A DNA stretch of 14,202 bases from CALXVA01 sp964587175 (GCA_964587175.1 CAZPKK010000034.1:1-14202), one strand, 5' to 3'. Counted from the first letter of the stretch, positions 5,781-13,464 are shown. Numbers and translations are program-made. The notes: generated from the sequence alone by a model not told the origin.

Positions 5781-7664
5781 TTAATTTGGATTTTTGTTAT
5801 TTTGCTCTATAAAAATCAATAATACTGAAATATCGGCAGGCGAAACCCCTGATATTCTAGAAGCTTGGCCGACTGAATTAGGTCTTATTTTATCTAATTT
5901 TTGTCTTGCTTCTAGCCTCAATCCTTTTATATTTTTATAATCAATATCAGAAGGCAATAATTTCTTTTCTAATTTTTTAAATTTTTCTACTTGTTCTTCT
6001 TGCAATTTTATATATCCTTCATATTTTATCTGAATTTCTACTTCTTGAGTTACTTCAAAAGGTAATTCTGGTCTATCTTTATCAATTTCTTTTATTTTTT
6101 CATATGAAAGCTCACTTCTCTTCAATAAATCAGCTAATTTTATTCCATTTGAAATAACTGAAGTACCAGTATTTTCTAGAAATTCATTTACTTCTTCACT
6201 AGGTTTTATTGTAAGATTTCTTAATCTTTCTTTTTCCTTTTCAATTTTTTCTTTTTTTTCTAAAAATTTATCATATCTTTCATCTGAAATCAAACCTAGT
6301 TCATGTCCTATTTCTGTTAATCTTAAATCAGCATTGTCTTGTCTTAAAAGTAGCCTATATTCTGCTCTAGAAGTCATCATTCTGTAGGGTTCGTTTGTAC
6401 CTTTTGTAACAATATCATCAATTAAAACACCAATATATGCCTGAGATCTATCTAATATAATAGGTGCTTTTCCTTGTAGTTTTCTTACTGAGTTTATTCC
6501 TGCAATTAAGCCTTGTACAGCTGCTTCTTCATATCCCGAAGTACCATTAATTTGACCTGCAAAAAACATTCCTTCTATTTTCTTATGTTCTAATGATAGT
6601 TTTAATTCAGATGGATCTATACAATCATATTCTATAGCATATGCAGGTCTCGTAAATTCTGCATTTTCAAGGCCTGGAATAGTTCTATACACTGCTATTT
6701 GCACATCTTCTGGAAGAGATGAACTCATACCTTGAATATACATTTCGTTCGTATTTCTTCCAATCGGCTCCACAAAAACTTGATGCCTTTCTTTATCAGC
6801 AAATCTAACAACTTTATCTTCTATAGAAGGGCAGTATCTTGGCCCAGTTCCCTCTATTTCTCCTGCATAAAGTGGAGATCTATGTAAGTTTGCCCTTATT
6901 ATATCATGGGTTTTTTTATTTGTATATGTTAAATAACAAGGCAATTGCTCAATGTTTTCATCTATTTTATCCTCAAACGAAAATGCTTCTGGATTTTTGT
7001 CTCCTTCTTGAATCTCCATTTTAGAAAAATCTATACTATTTTTATTAATCCTTGCAGGCGTTCCTGTTTTAAATCTCACTAACTTTATTCCTAATTTTTT
7101 TAATATATCTGAAAGCTTATTAGCTGGAAAAACGCCATCTGGACCACTTTCATATGACGTCTCCCCTATGAAGATTTTTCCTTTTAAATAGGTACCTGTA
7201 GCCAAAATAACATTATCTACATAGTATATAGCTCCTATATTCGTTTTTACATACTTTACCTTATTATTTTCTATTCCTATATCTACTATTTCTGCTTGCT
7301 TTAAATATAGATTTTCTTGTGACTCTAATGTATGTTTCATTTCTTCTTGATATTTTTTTCTATCAGCTTGAGCTCGTAATGAATATACAGCCGGTCCCTT
7401 TGAAGTGTTTAACATTCGCAGTTGAGTAAAAGTTTTATCTATGGTTTTCCCCATTTCACCCCCAAGTGCATCTAATTCCTTTACTAAATGTCCTTTAGAA
7501 CTTCCTCCTATATGTGGATTACATGGCATATTCGCCACAACTTCTAAACTTATTGAAAAGACCAATGTTTTATATCCCATTCTTGCAGAAGCAAGTCCTG
7601 CTTCACATCCAGCATGTCCAGCGCCAATAACTGCCACATCGAACTTTCCTGCATTATATTCCAT
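5781..7664 (-). CDS. mnmG: tRNA uridine-5-carboxymethylaminomethyl modification enzyme MnmG (GidA)
   Basis: MnmG is the FAD-dependent partner of MnmE. The complex adds an aminomethyl-type group to C5 of the wobble uridine (U34) of certain tRNAs, aiding decoding of A/G-ending codons. Seen are the FAD dinucleotide loop DVAVIGAGHAGCEA (9-22), the signature MPCNPHIGGSSKGHLVKELD, the GTGPRYCPSIEDK motif and GQINGTSGYEEAAVQGLIAG. A longer frame starts at 7682, but I prefer the ATG at 7662-7664. The AAGGAG at 7674-7679 sits 9 bases before it and would lie inside the longer version, whose own ATG has no ribosome site. That gives 627 residues, the usual length. It is the first gene of mnmG-rsmG with its own promoter. 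Confidence 0.95.
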   Translation of the reverse strand: MEYNAGKFDVAVIGAGHAGCEAGLASARMGYKTLVFSISLEVVANMPCNPHIGGSSKGHLVKELDALGGEMGKTIDKTFTQLRMLNTSKGPAVYSLRAQADRKKYQEEMKHTLESQENLYLKQAEIVDIGIENNKVKYVKTNIGAIYYVDNVILATGTYLKGKIFIGETSYESGPDGVFPANKLSDILKKLGIKLVRFKTGTPARINKNSIDFSKMEIQEGDKNPEAFSFEDKIDENIEQLPCYLTYTNKKTHDIIRANLHRSPLYAGEIEGTGPRYCPSIEDKVVRFADKERHQVFVEPIGRNTNEMYIQGMSSSLPEDVQIAVYRTIPGLENAEFTRPAYAIEYDCIDPSELKLSLEHKKIEGMFFAGQINGTSGYEEAAVQGLIAGINSVRKLQGKAPIILDRSQAYIGVLIDDIVTKGTNEPYRMMTSRAEYRLLLRQDNADLRLTEIGHELGLISDERYDKFLEKKEKIEKEKERLRNLTIKPSEEVNEFLENTGTSVISNGIKLADLLKRSELSYEKIKEIDKDRPELPFEVTQEVEIQIKYEGYIKLQEEQVEKFKKLEKKLLPSDIDYKNIKGLRLEARQKLDKIRPNSVGQASRISGVSPADISVLLIFIEQNNKNPN

Positions 7665-7673
7665 TTTTTTCCA

Positions 7674-7679
7674 CTCCTT
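7674..7679 (-). promoter_or_regulatory. ribosome binding site that decides the mnmG start
   Basis: AAGGAG on the minus strand lies 9 bases before the ATG at 7662-7664. It overlaps the first codons of the longer alternative frame beginning at 7682, making the internal ATG the better start. Confidence 0.75.
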
Positions 7680-7797
7680 CATTACTATTATTCTTTTAAT
7701 TATAATATGAAACTAGTCATATTTTTACTAAACAATATTTATTTTTATTTATTTTTTATATTTTTATTGTTAGTTGTTTATGTGTAGGAAATAAAGA

Positions 7798-7827
7798 ATT
7801 TTAGTTTGTTGTTTGTCTTATTGTCAA
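7798..7827 (-). promoter_or_regulatory. probable mnmG-rsmG promoter
   Basis: On the minus strand a perfect TTGACA (7822-7827) is followed after 18 bases by TAAAAT (7798-7803, 5 of 6). Expected start about 7791, giving a leader near 127 bases before mnmG. The leader holds only a small 7-bp hairpin (7704-7723) and no recognisable riboswitch. Confidence 0.55.
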
Positions 7828-7837
7828 ATAGCTTTAT

Positions 7838-7857
7838 TTTGTCGAAATTTGTCGAAA
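7838..7857. promoter_or_regulatory. two tandem Spo0A-box-like sites
   Basis: TTTGTCGAAA occurs twice back to back (7838-7847 and 7848-7857). Each copy contains TGTCGAA, a perfect match to the 0A box TGNCGAA, with 10-base (one helical turn) spacing. The pair lies 12 bases upstream of the -35 hexamer of the mnmG promoter, where an activator could act. Binding by Spo0A is inferred from the motif only. Confidence 0.5.
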
Positions 7858-7952
7858 CTCTGAATTCCTTGATTTTACTAATAAGTAAACATGTAATATT
7901 TTCGTATTTAGTCCTTTTTAACTATCTTCTTTGTCAAAAAGACTTTTTTTCT

Positions 7953-9332
7953 TTATTTTCCAAGACAAAATTTTGAGAATATTGTGTTTATAATATCTTC
8001 CGAAACATTGTCTCCAGTAATTTCTCCTAATTCTTCTAATACATTTCTTATTTCAATTGCAATTATATCTATTGGCAAATTCTGTTTTCTAAGTGTTATA
8101 ATTCCATTTATTCTTTCTATCGCCTTATGAATCTGATTTTTATGTCTTACATTTGTAACTATTACTTCATCATTAAAATCTATTTCATTATTTTTATACA
8201 TATCAGAAATAACTTTATATAATTCTTTTATTCCTTCTTTTGTTGTCATAGATGTCCTTATAACTGTTTTATTTAGATTAGATATATAATTGGTTGTCTC
8301 ATTATTTTTTTGGCTTAAATCGCATTTATTTAATAATATGATAGAATTCTTGTTTTTTATTAACTCCAATATATTATAATCTTCCTTATCAAGTTCTTTT
8401 GATATGTCAAAAATAACAATTACCAAATCAGAATCTTTGATGAGATTAATAGCTTTTTCTACCCCGATTTTTTCTATTTTATCAGATGTATTCCTTATTC
8501 CTGCTGTATCTATTATTTTTAATGGGACTCCATCTATGTTAATAAATTCTTCTATAGTATCTCTTGTGGTTCCAGCAAAATCGCTAACAATTGCTCTTTC
8601 CTCATCTAATATTGTATTTAAAAGAGAAGATTTTCCAGCATTAGGTTTTCCAACAATTACAGTTTTAACCCCTTCTTTTAATATTTTTCCATTTTCAAAA
8701 CTGTTTTCTAAATCTACTAAATTTTCTTTTATTTTTACCAGAATATTCATGACGTTTTCATTTGTAGTTTCTTCTATATCATACTCTGGATAATCTATAG
8801 AAGCTTCTATATCAGACATAATATCAAGCAAATTTTCTCTAATTTTTCCTATTTCTTTTGATAATTTTCCTTGTAACTGATTAAAAGACGCTTTAAGTTC
8901 TTTATCTGTTTTTGCATTAATAATATCTATTACAGACTCTGCTTGAGATAAATCAATTCTTCCATTTAAAAAAGCTCTTTTAGTAAATTCTCCAGGTTCT
9001 GCTAAATCTGCCCCATTTAATAAACATTGTTCTAGAATCTTTTTTTCAATTATTGTTCCTCCATGAGAATTTATTTCGCACATATTTTCTGTAGTATAGC
9101 TTTTTGGAGCTCTAAAAAATGAAACTAAAACTTCATCTATTTTTTCATTAGTCTTTGCATTAATAATATATCCATATTTTATTGTATATCCATTTACATC
9201 TTTTAAATTAACCTTTTTATCTTTAGGTACAAATATTTTCTTTAATACTTCAAAACATTTATCTCCGCTCATGCGTATTATTCCTATTCCTCCTGCACCT
9301 GTGGCAGTTGCAATAGCTGCAATTGTTTTCAT
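7953..9332 (-). CDS. mnmE: tRNA modification GTPase MnmE (TrmE)
   Basis: MnmE is a GTPase that works with MnmG on the wobble uridine U34 of tRNA. The N-terminal formyl-tetrahydrofolate-binding domain begins IAAIATATGAGGIGIIRMSG and includes EINSHGG (86-92) and PGEFTKRAFLNGRIDLSQAE. The inserted G domain has G1 GKPNAGKS (228-235), the TTRD switch (255-258), DTAG (275-278) and NKCD (335-338). The C-terminal FCLGK keeps the conserved cysteine (456) of the CxGK motif. 459 residues is typical. The ATG at 9330-9332 follows an AGAGAGG site. It is separated by about 145 bases with hairpins from jag and by about 290 bases from mnmG, so here mnmE and mnmG probably have partly separate transcription. 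Confidence 0.97.
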   Translation of the reverse strand: MKTIAAIATATGAGGIGIIRMSGDKCFEVLKKIFVPKDKKVNLKDVNGYTIKYGYIINAKTNEKIDEVLVSFFRAPKSYTTENMCEINSHGGTIIEKKILEQCLLNGADLAEPGEFTKRAFLNGRIDLSQAESVIDIINAKTDKELKASFNQLQGKLSKEIGKIRENLLDIMSDIEASIDYPEYDIEETTNENVMNILVKIKENLVDLENSFENGKILKEGVKTVIVGKPNAGKSSLLNTILDEERAIVSDFAGTTRDTIEEFINIDGVPLKIIDTAGIRNTSDKIEKIGVEKAINLIKDSDLVIVIFDISKELDKEDYNILELIKNKNSIILLNKCDLSQKNNETTNYISNLNKTVIRTSMTTKEGIKELYKVISDMYKNNEIDFNDEVIVTNVRHKNQIHKAIERINGIITLRKQNLPIDIIAIEIRNVLEELGEITGDNVSEDIINTIFSKFCLGK

Positions 9333-9366
9333 TTTTTATTTCCTCTCTTTCCTTATTTATAAGAAA

Positions 9367-9431
9367 AAGTCAAAGTAAAATAATAGTATAATTTTCAATA
9401 AACAAATTAACTAAAATCTTCACTTTGACTT
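9367..9431 (-). repeat. long-loop inverted repeat between jag and mnmE
   Basis: AAGTCAAAGT (9367-9376) and its exact complement ACTTTGACTT (9422-9431) flank a 45-base A/T-rich loop. On the minus strand the distal arm runs on into more T bases, so it could act as a weak terminator or attenuator before mnmE. The long loop makes this uncertain. Confidence 0.5.
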
Positions 9432-9446
9432 CCGATTTTTTATTGC

Positions 9447-9474
9447 ATAGGAAATTTCGTTAGAAATTTCCTAT
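9447..9474. repeat. perfect 12-bp hairpin right after the jag stop
   Basis: ATAGGAAATTTC (9447-9458), a GTTA loop and the exact complement (9463-9474) form a compact hairpin 3 bases past the jag stop codon. No T-run follows it on the jag strand (GCAATAAAAAATC), so it may stabilise or process the jag mRNA end rather than terminate by itself. Confidence 0.7.
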
Positions 9475-9477
9475 ATT

Positions 9478-10182
9478 TTATTTTTTAGAAATAACGACTT
9501 TCCTGTAAGGTTCTTCCCCTACACTGTATGTTGTTACTTTATTATTTGATTGCAATCTATTATGAATTATTTTTCTCTCATACGCCATCATTGGCTCTAA
9601 TGTAATTGACTTTCCTGTTTTTAAAACTGTTTTTGCTATTTTATCTGCTAATTCCTCCAACGACTTTTCTCTTTTTTCTTTGTAATTACTTACATTTAAT
9701 ACTAGTTTTATTCTTTCATTAGTATTTTTATTTGCTATTGAATTAAGTATAACTTGAAGAGAATTTAAAACTTCCCCTCTATACCCTATTAATATTTTAG
9801 AATCTTCTCCATTTATATCTACTATCAGCATACTTTTTTCAATATCTATGCTAGTTTCATATTCAATGTTTTCAAAGTGGCTTACAAACTCTTCTAAAAA
9901 CTTATCTACTTTTTCCTTGCCTTTTACTAATTCTTTTTCTTCAATTTTTTTATATGTATTATTATTGTCTTCTTTATATTTTTTTGTGCTTTCTCTTTTT
10001 TCTTCTTTTAACGTTAATTCTACTTTCACAACTCTTGGAGATAATATGCTAAAAAAGCTTCTTTTTTCATGTTCTTCTAAAACTTTAATATCTACTCTAT
10101 CTTTAGAAACATTAAGTTTTTTAAGTCCATTAGAAATTGCTTCTGTAGTTGTCTTTCCTTCTGCAATAATAGTTTTAGGCAT
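9478..10182 (-). CDS. jag: RNA-binding protein Jag / KhpB (EloR)
   Basis: Jag (KhpB/EloR) is a cytoplasmic RNA-binding protein tied in streptococci to control of cell elongation and division, working with the KH protein KhpA. Domains in order: Jag-N (about 1-55, KTIIAEGKTTTEAISNGL.. FFSILSPRVVKVEL), a Lys/Glu/Asn-rich linker (about 58-92), a KH domain with the loop GYRG (133-136) in KILIGYRGEVLNSLQVILN, and a C-terminal R3H domain with the RxxxH pair R203/H207 in AYERKIIHNRLQ. 234 residues fits. The ATG at 10180-10182 follows GAGGAAAAG, and the start overlaps the yidC stop by 8 bases, implying translational coupling. Confidence 0.94.
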   Translation of the reverse strand: MPKTIIAEGKTTTEAISNGLKKLNVSKDRVDIKVLEEHEKRSFFSILSPRVVKVELTLKEEKRESTKKYKEDNNNTYKKIEEKELVKGKEKVDKFLEEFVSHFENIEYETSIDIEKSMLIVDINGEDSKILIGYRGEVLNSLQVILNSIANKNTNERIKLVLNVSNYKEKREKSLEELADKIAKTVLKTGKSITLEPMMAYERKIIHNRLQSNNKVTTYSVGEEPYRKVVISKK

Positions 10183-11053
10183 TTTTCTTTTCCTCCTCTT
10201 TTTTCTCCTTATGATTCATAACAAGCTCTATAATTACTTTTTCTATTGTCATTAAGAAATTGCTAACAAACCAATATAAGGCTAATCCTAAAGGTGCTAT
10301 AAATGCTATAAATACAGACATTAAAGGTATCATATACATCATATTTTTATTCATTGATTCCATTGCTTCTAATTCATTAGGTTCTTCTTGTACTTGATTT
10401 TCTTTTCCATCTGTAATAGCCTTTACTTCATCCTTTTTCTTCTTCTTTTTATTAAAATTATTTGTTATTTTTATTGAAGTAATAGATGACATTACATAAA
10501 GTACTGGAATTATATATACAGTCCAATCACCCAAATTACTACTTGGTACTTTGCTTAAGTCTAATCCCAGAAAATTCATATTTAGACTTACTCTTTCGTC
10601 CTCAGTACCAAATCTATTTATAATCGCAATTTCTGCATATGTTTGACTATTACCTTCTTCTTGTAGTTGAGTTTTATAATCACTAATAATATCAGTATCT
10701 ATTTTTTTCATATATGTAAGTGGTTGACTTACAAGCCAAAATACAGAAAGAATTATTACAAGCTGAATTATTGAGCTAAAACATCCTGCAAAAGGACTCA
10801 TTTTTTCCCTTTTATATAAATTAATAGTTTCTTGATTTAGTTTTTCAGGATTATTTTTATATTTTCTCTGTATTTCCTTCATTTCTTCTTGAAGTTCTGC
10901 AGATTTTTTCATAGATTTTTGTTGTTTTATAGTTATTGGTATTAAAATAATCCTCAAAATAATAGAAAATATAATTATTGCAACACCATAATTATCAAAC
11001 AAATTGTACAAAGCATTTAATAAATATCCAAATAAACTTGAAATTGCTCCCAT
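10175..11053 (-). CDS. yidC: membrane protein insertase YidC/Oxa1 family
   Basis: YidC inserts and folds membrane proteins, alone or with SecYEG. Predicted membrane helices lie near residues 22-42, 88-110, 177-197 and 240-268, with a weaker hydrophobic segment near the N-terminus. The groove arginine of the family is R34 in IILRIILIPI. The cytoplasmic helical hairpin after it (SAELQEEMKEIQRKYKNNPEKLNQETINLYKRE) and KMSPFAGC are characteristic. There is an outward loop of about 65 residues (110-175) and a Lys/Glu-rich tail. No lipobox cysteine is present at the N-terminus, unlike Bacillus SpoIIIJ/YqjG. The ATG at 11051-11053 follows GGAGGAAAG. It sits between yidD (13 bases upstream) and jag (8-base overlap). 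292 residues is in range. Confidence 0.95.
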   Translation of the reverse strand: MGAISSLFGYLLNALYNLFDNYGVAIIIFSIILRIILIPITIKQQKSMKKSAELQEEMKEIQRKYKNNPEKLNQETINLYKREKMSPFAGCFSSIIQLVIILSVFWLVSQPLTYMKKIDTDIISDYKTQLQEEGNSQTYAEIAIINRFGTEDERVSLNMNFLGLDLSKVPSSNLGDWTVYIIPVLYVMSSITSIKITNNFNKKKKKKDEVKAITDGKENQVQEEPNELEAMESMNKNMMYMIPLMSVFIAFIAPLGLALYWFVSNFLMTIEKVIIELVMNHKEKKEEEKKNA

Positions 11054-11066
11054 CTTTCCTCCACAT

Positions 11067-11285
11067 CTATTCTAATGGATCATATCCACCTTTTGAAAAA
11101 GGATTACATCTCATTATTCTTTTTATTCCCAAATATGTTCCTTTTACAGCTCCATATTTTTCAATTGCTTGTCTCATGTATTCAGAACAAGTAGGATAAT
11201 ATTTACATTTTACTCCAAGCGCTTCAAAAATCGGAGAAATAAATTTTTTATATAATTTTAATAAAAAAAGTAATATTCTCTTCAT
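11067..11285 (-). CDS. yidD: membrane protein insertion efficiency factor YidD
   Basis: A short, basic, membrane-associated protein thought to help YidC-dependent insertion. The family pattern is complete: an amphipathic start (LLFLLKLYKKFISPIFEAL), then CKYYPTCSEYMRQAIEKYG with C27 and C33, KGTYLGIKRIMRCNPFSKGGYDPLE with C60. 72 residues is typical. Its ATG lies 3 bases after the rnpA stop and it ends 13 bases before yidC, so it belongs to the rnpA-yidD-yidC-jag unit. The ribosome site (AAAGAAAG in the rnpA end) is weak, which fits translational coupling. Confidence 0.95.
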   Translation of the reverse strand: MKRILLFLLKLYKKFISPIFEALGVKCKYYPTCSEYMRQAIEKYGAVKGTYLGIKRIMRCNPFSKGGYDPLE

Positions 11286-11288
11286 ATT

Positions 11289-11627
11289 CTATAATATTTC
11301 AACTTTCTTTAATAATTTTTTCATGTCTGTCTGTATTATATAATAATCTGCTTTTTTAGGTAATTCTTTTTTATTCCATAAAAAAACAATATCATAACCC
11401 TGTTTTAAATCTTCTTTTATTTTTCTATAATTCTCTCTAATTAATCTTTTTATTCTATTTCTTAAAACTGCCCCGCACTCCTTTGTGCTTACGGCTATAC
11501 CTATTACATTTATCTTCTTATTATTTTTTAAAACATATATTGATATTTGTTTTCCTATGTAAAATTTACCTTTTGTTAATACATTTTTAAATTCATAATT
11601 TTTCTTTAAGGTTTTTATTTTTCTCAT
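11289..11627 (-). CDS. rnpA: ribonuclease P protein component RnpA
   Basis: RnpA is the protein subunit of RNase P, which trims the 5' ends of precursor tRNAs and helps the catalytic RNA bind them. The N-terminus MRKIKTLKKNYEFKNVLTKGK is typical. The RNR signature appears as GAVLRNRIKRLIRENYR (residues 52-68, R56 N57 R58, K60 R61, R64). An upstream GTG at 11634-11636 would add three residues. I choose the ATG at 11625-11627 because it matches the usual family start and has GAGTGA 5 bases before it. 112 residues is normal. An intrinsic terminator lies between rpmH and this gene, so expression depends on read-through or processing. Confidence 0.95.
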   Translation of the reverse strand: MRKIKTLKKNYEFKNVLTKGKFYIGKQISIYVLKNNKKINVIGIAVSTKECGAVLRNRIKRLIRENYRKIKEDLKQGYDIVFLWNKKELPKKADYYIIQTDMKKLLKKVEIL

Positions 11628-11645
11628 TAAAATCACTCATATTTC

Positions 11646-11670
11646 AAAAAAGGTCACTTTTTAAGTGACC
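11646..11670 (-). terminator. terminator/attenuator between rpmH and rnpA
   Basis: GGTCACTT (11652-11659) and AAGTGACC (11663-11670) form a perfect 8-bp stem with a 3-base loop. On the minus strand it is followed directly by six T (11646-11651). It lies 12 bases after the rpmH stop and 19 bases before the rnpA ATG. It can lower rnpA-yidD-yidC-jag output relative to the highly needed ribosomal protein. Confidence 0.85.
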
Positions 11671-11681
11671 CTAGATTTTAC

Positions 11682-11816
11682 TTACGCACTTAGTTTTTTT
11701 CTTCCTTTTGCACGTCTTGCTTTTAGTACATTTCTTCCTGATTTAGTTTTCATCCTTTTCATAAAACCATGTTCTTTTTGTTCTTGTCTTTTTTTAGGTT
11801 GATATGTTCTTTTCAT
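11682..11816 (-). CDS. rpmH: 50S ribosomal protein L34
   Basis: L34 is a tiny, very basic protein of the large ribosomal subunit. The 44-residue product begins MKRTYQPKKRQEQKEHGFMK and continues RMKTKSGRNVLKARRAKGRK to an end KLSA, matching the family throughout. The ATG at 11814-11816 follows a strong AGGAGGTG (11821-11828). It is the first gene of the leftward cluster, transcribed divergently from dnaA, with a near-consensus promoter and its own terminator. Confidence 0.98.
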   Translation of the reverse strand: MKRTYQPKKRQEQKEHGFMKRMKTKSGRNVLKARRAKGRKKLSA

Positions 11817-11876
11817 TTTGCACCTCCTGTATATATTTAAACCGTAATCGGATTTTTACTAACAATAAGCTTACTA

Positions 11877-11905
11877 ATTATATCCTAATTTTCGCCATAA
11901 GTCAA
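11877..11905 (-). promoter_or_regulatory. rpmH promoter
   Basis: On the minus strand TTGACT (11900-11905, 5 of 6) and a perfect TATAAT (11877-11882) are separated by 17 bases. Transcription should start near 11870, about 54 bases before rpmH. Confidence 0.8.
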
Positions 11906-11913
11906 TATAATTT

Positions 11914-11936
11914 AAAGATTTTTTAAATAAATCTTT
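11914..11936. repeat. small inverted repeat between the divergent promoters
   Basis: AAAGATTT (11914-11921) and AAATCTTT (11929-11936) form an 8-bp inverted repeat with a 7-base spacer. It lies exactly between the rpmH and dnaA -35 hexamers. It may be an operator for a shared regulator or simply A/T-rich chance. Confidence 0.45.
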
Positions 11937-11943
11937 TCTGGTA

Positions 11944-11972
11944 TTGACTATTTATTTTTTTTTTTATATTAT
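11944..11972 (+). promoter_or_regulatory. dnaA promoter
   Basis: TTGACT (11944-11949) and TATTAT (11967-11972) are spaced by 17 bases, each 5 of 6 to consensus. The start of transcription would be near 11979, almost on the perfect DnaA box at 11983. This fits the known autoregulation of dnaA. Confidence 0.75.
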
Positions 11973-11982
11973 ATAAAAATAT

Positions 11983-12011
11983 TGTGGATAACTATGTGTA
12001 TATGTGTATAA
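11983..12011 (+). promoter_or_regulatory. DnaA boxes in the dnaA leader (incA-like cluster)
   Basis: TGTGGATAA at 11983-11991 is a perfect DnaA box (reverse of TTATCCACA). TGTGTATAT (11995-12003) and TGTGTATAA (12003-12011) are two- and one-mismatch copies in the same orientation. Their position at the transcription start suggests autorepression and a bipartite origin flanking dnaA, as in Bacillus. Confidence 0.75.
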
Positions 12012-12072
12012 CTTATACATTTTTATATATTTTTTATATTTTTTTCATTATTTTTTGGAAGGATTGAAAACA

Positions 12073-13413
12073 ATGCGAAAAGAAGAATTAAATGAACTTT
12101 TAACAAAAGCCAAAGATCTTTTAAAAAATGAAGTTACTAAAATTTCTTATGAAACTTGGATACGAGATTTAGACATTGAAAGTGCTGATAATAATAACAT
12201 TGTTTTAATTGCAAATAATGCTTTTCAAAAAGAATCTATTCTTTCAAGATATCATGATTTGTTAAAAAACACTTTCAATTATATTACAAATAAAAATTGT
12301 GAAATACAAGTAATTTTAAAAGATGATGCAACAGAAGAAGAATTAAAAGCTGCAAAACAGTTATCCACTTCTATGAATAGCTATCCAAACTCAACATTAA
12401 ATCCAAAATATACTTTTGACACATTTGTTGTTGGAAATAATAACAGATTTGCACAAGCAGCAGCGTTAGCAGTAGCAGAAGCTCCTGCAACTGCATATAA
12501 TCCTCTTTTTATCTACGGAGGAGTTGGTTTAGGTAAAACTCACTTAATGCAAGCTATTGCTAATGAAATATTATTAAATAATAGAAATGCTAAAATTTTA
12601 TATGTTACTTCTGAAACATTTACTAATCAACTAATAAATGCTATTAAAGATGGAAAAAATGAAATGTTTAGAAATAAATATAGAAATATAGATGTGCTAT
12701 TAATTGATGATATTCAATTTATAGCAGGAAAAGAGACATGTCAAGAGGAGTTTTTCCACACTTTTAACACATTACATGAAAAAGGAAAACAAATAATTAT
12801 TTCAAGTGATAAACCACCAAAAGATATACAATTACTAGAAGATAGACTAAAATCTAGATTTGAATGGGGATTAATTGCTGATATTTCAAATCCAGATTAT
12901 GAAACTCGTTTAGCAATACTTAGAAAGAAAACTCAATTAGATAATATAATAATTGATGATGAAATTCTAAGTGATATAGCAACAAAAATAGATTCAAACA
13001 TAAGAGAACTTGAAGGAGTTTTAAATAAACTAATTGCAAACGCATCATTAACTAATTGTCAAATAACAATTGAAATGGCTGAAAAAGCAATTAATGATGT
13101 TGTAACCAAGAAAAATAAAGTTCTTTCTTTAGAACTTATTCAAGACACTGTGTCAAAATATTTTAATGTGACTGTAGAAGAACTAAAAGGTGTGAAAAGA
13201 TCAAATGATGTTACTTTCCCAAGACAAATTGCAATGTATCTTTGTAGAAATGTTGCTCAACTTCCTCTAACTAAGATAGGTGAAGGATTTGGAAAAAGAG
13301 ATCACACAACTGTAATACACGCATGTACAAAAATAGAAAAAGAAATACAAAGTAATGTAAGTACAAAAAGAATTGTGGAAAGTGTGAAAAACATTTTGCT
13401 TAATGACAAATAA
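12073..13413 (+). CDS. dnaA: chromosomal replication initiator DnaA
   Basis: DnaA is the AAA+ ATPase that binds DnaA boxes in oriC, opens the duplex and recruits the helicase. Domain I (about 1-80) starts MRKEELNELLTKAKDLLKNE. A short linker precedes the AAA+ core, with Walker A YGGVGLGKTH (148-157), Walker B VLLIDDIQF (208-216) and sensor-type SRFEWG. Domain IV carries FPRQIAMYLCRN (382-393) and the DNA-binding signature FGKRDHTTVIHAC from 406. 446 residues is usual. An upstream GTG (12004) would add 23 very hydrophobic residues. I reject it because GGAAGGA (12057-12063) sits 9 bases before ATG 12073 and the shorter form matches the family. Confidence 0.97.
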   Translation: MRKEELNELLTKAKDLLKNEVTKISYETWIRDLDIESADNNNIVLIANNAFQKESILSRYHDLLKNTFNYITNKNCEIQVILKDDATEEELKAAKQLSTSMNSYPNSTLNPKYTFDTFVVGNNNRFAQAAALAVAEAPATAYNPLFIYGGVGLGKTHLMQAIANEILLNNRNAKILYVTSETFTNQLINAIKDGKNEMFRNKYRNIDVLLIDDIQFIAGKETCQEEFFHTFNTLHEKGKQIIISSDKPPKDIQLLEDRLKSRFEWGLIADISNPDYETRLAILRKKTQLDNIIIDDEILSDIATKIDSNIRELEGVLNKLIANASLTNCQITIEMAEKAINDVVTKKNKVLSLELIQDTVSKYFNVTVEELKGVKRSNDVTFPRQIAMYLCRNVAQLPLTKIGEGFGKRDHTTVIHACTKIEKEIQSNVSTKRIVESVKNILLNDK

Positions 13414-13426
13414 TTGTAAATAAAAG

Positions 13427-13464
13427 TTTTTAACAAATTAAACAAAAAAAACGTTTGTTAAAAA
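13427..13464. repeat. inverted repeat just after dnaA
   Basis: TTTTTAACAAA (13427-13437) and its exact complement (13454-13464) flank a 16-base loop. On the dnaA strand it is followed by A rather than T, so it is a poor intrinsic terminator. It marks the dnaA-proximal edge of oriC. Confidence 0.6.

Noticed and set aside
7665..7682. A six-residue longer MnmG N-terminus
   Set aside because: Its ATG lacks a ribosome site, and the AAGGAG serving the internal ATG lies within it.
7875..7952. Possible terminator after mnmE (GTCTTTTTGAC region)
   Set aside because: The stem needs a bulge and a G-U pair and is not followed by a T-run on the mnmE strand.
12004..12072. A longer DnaA with 23 extra hydrophobic N-terminal residues
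   Set aside because: The GTG start has no ribosome site and overlaps DnaA-box sequence. ATG 12073 has GGAAGGA at good spacing and the usual family start.
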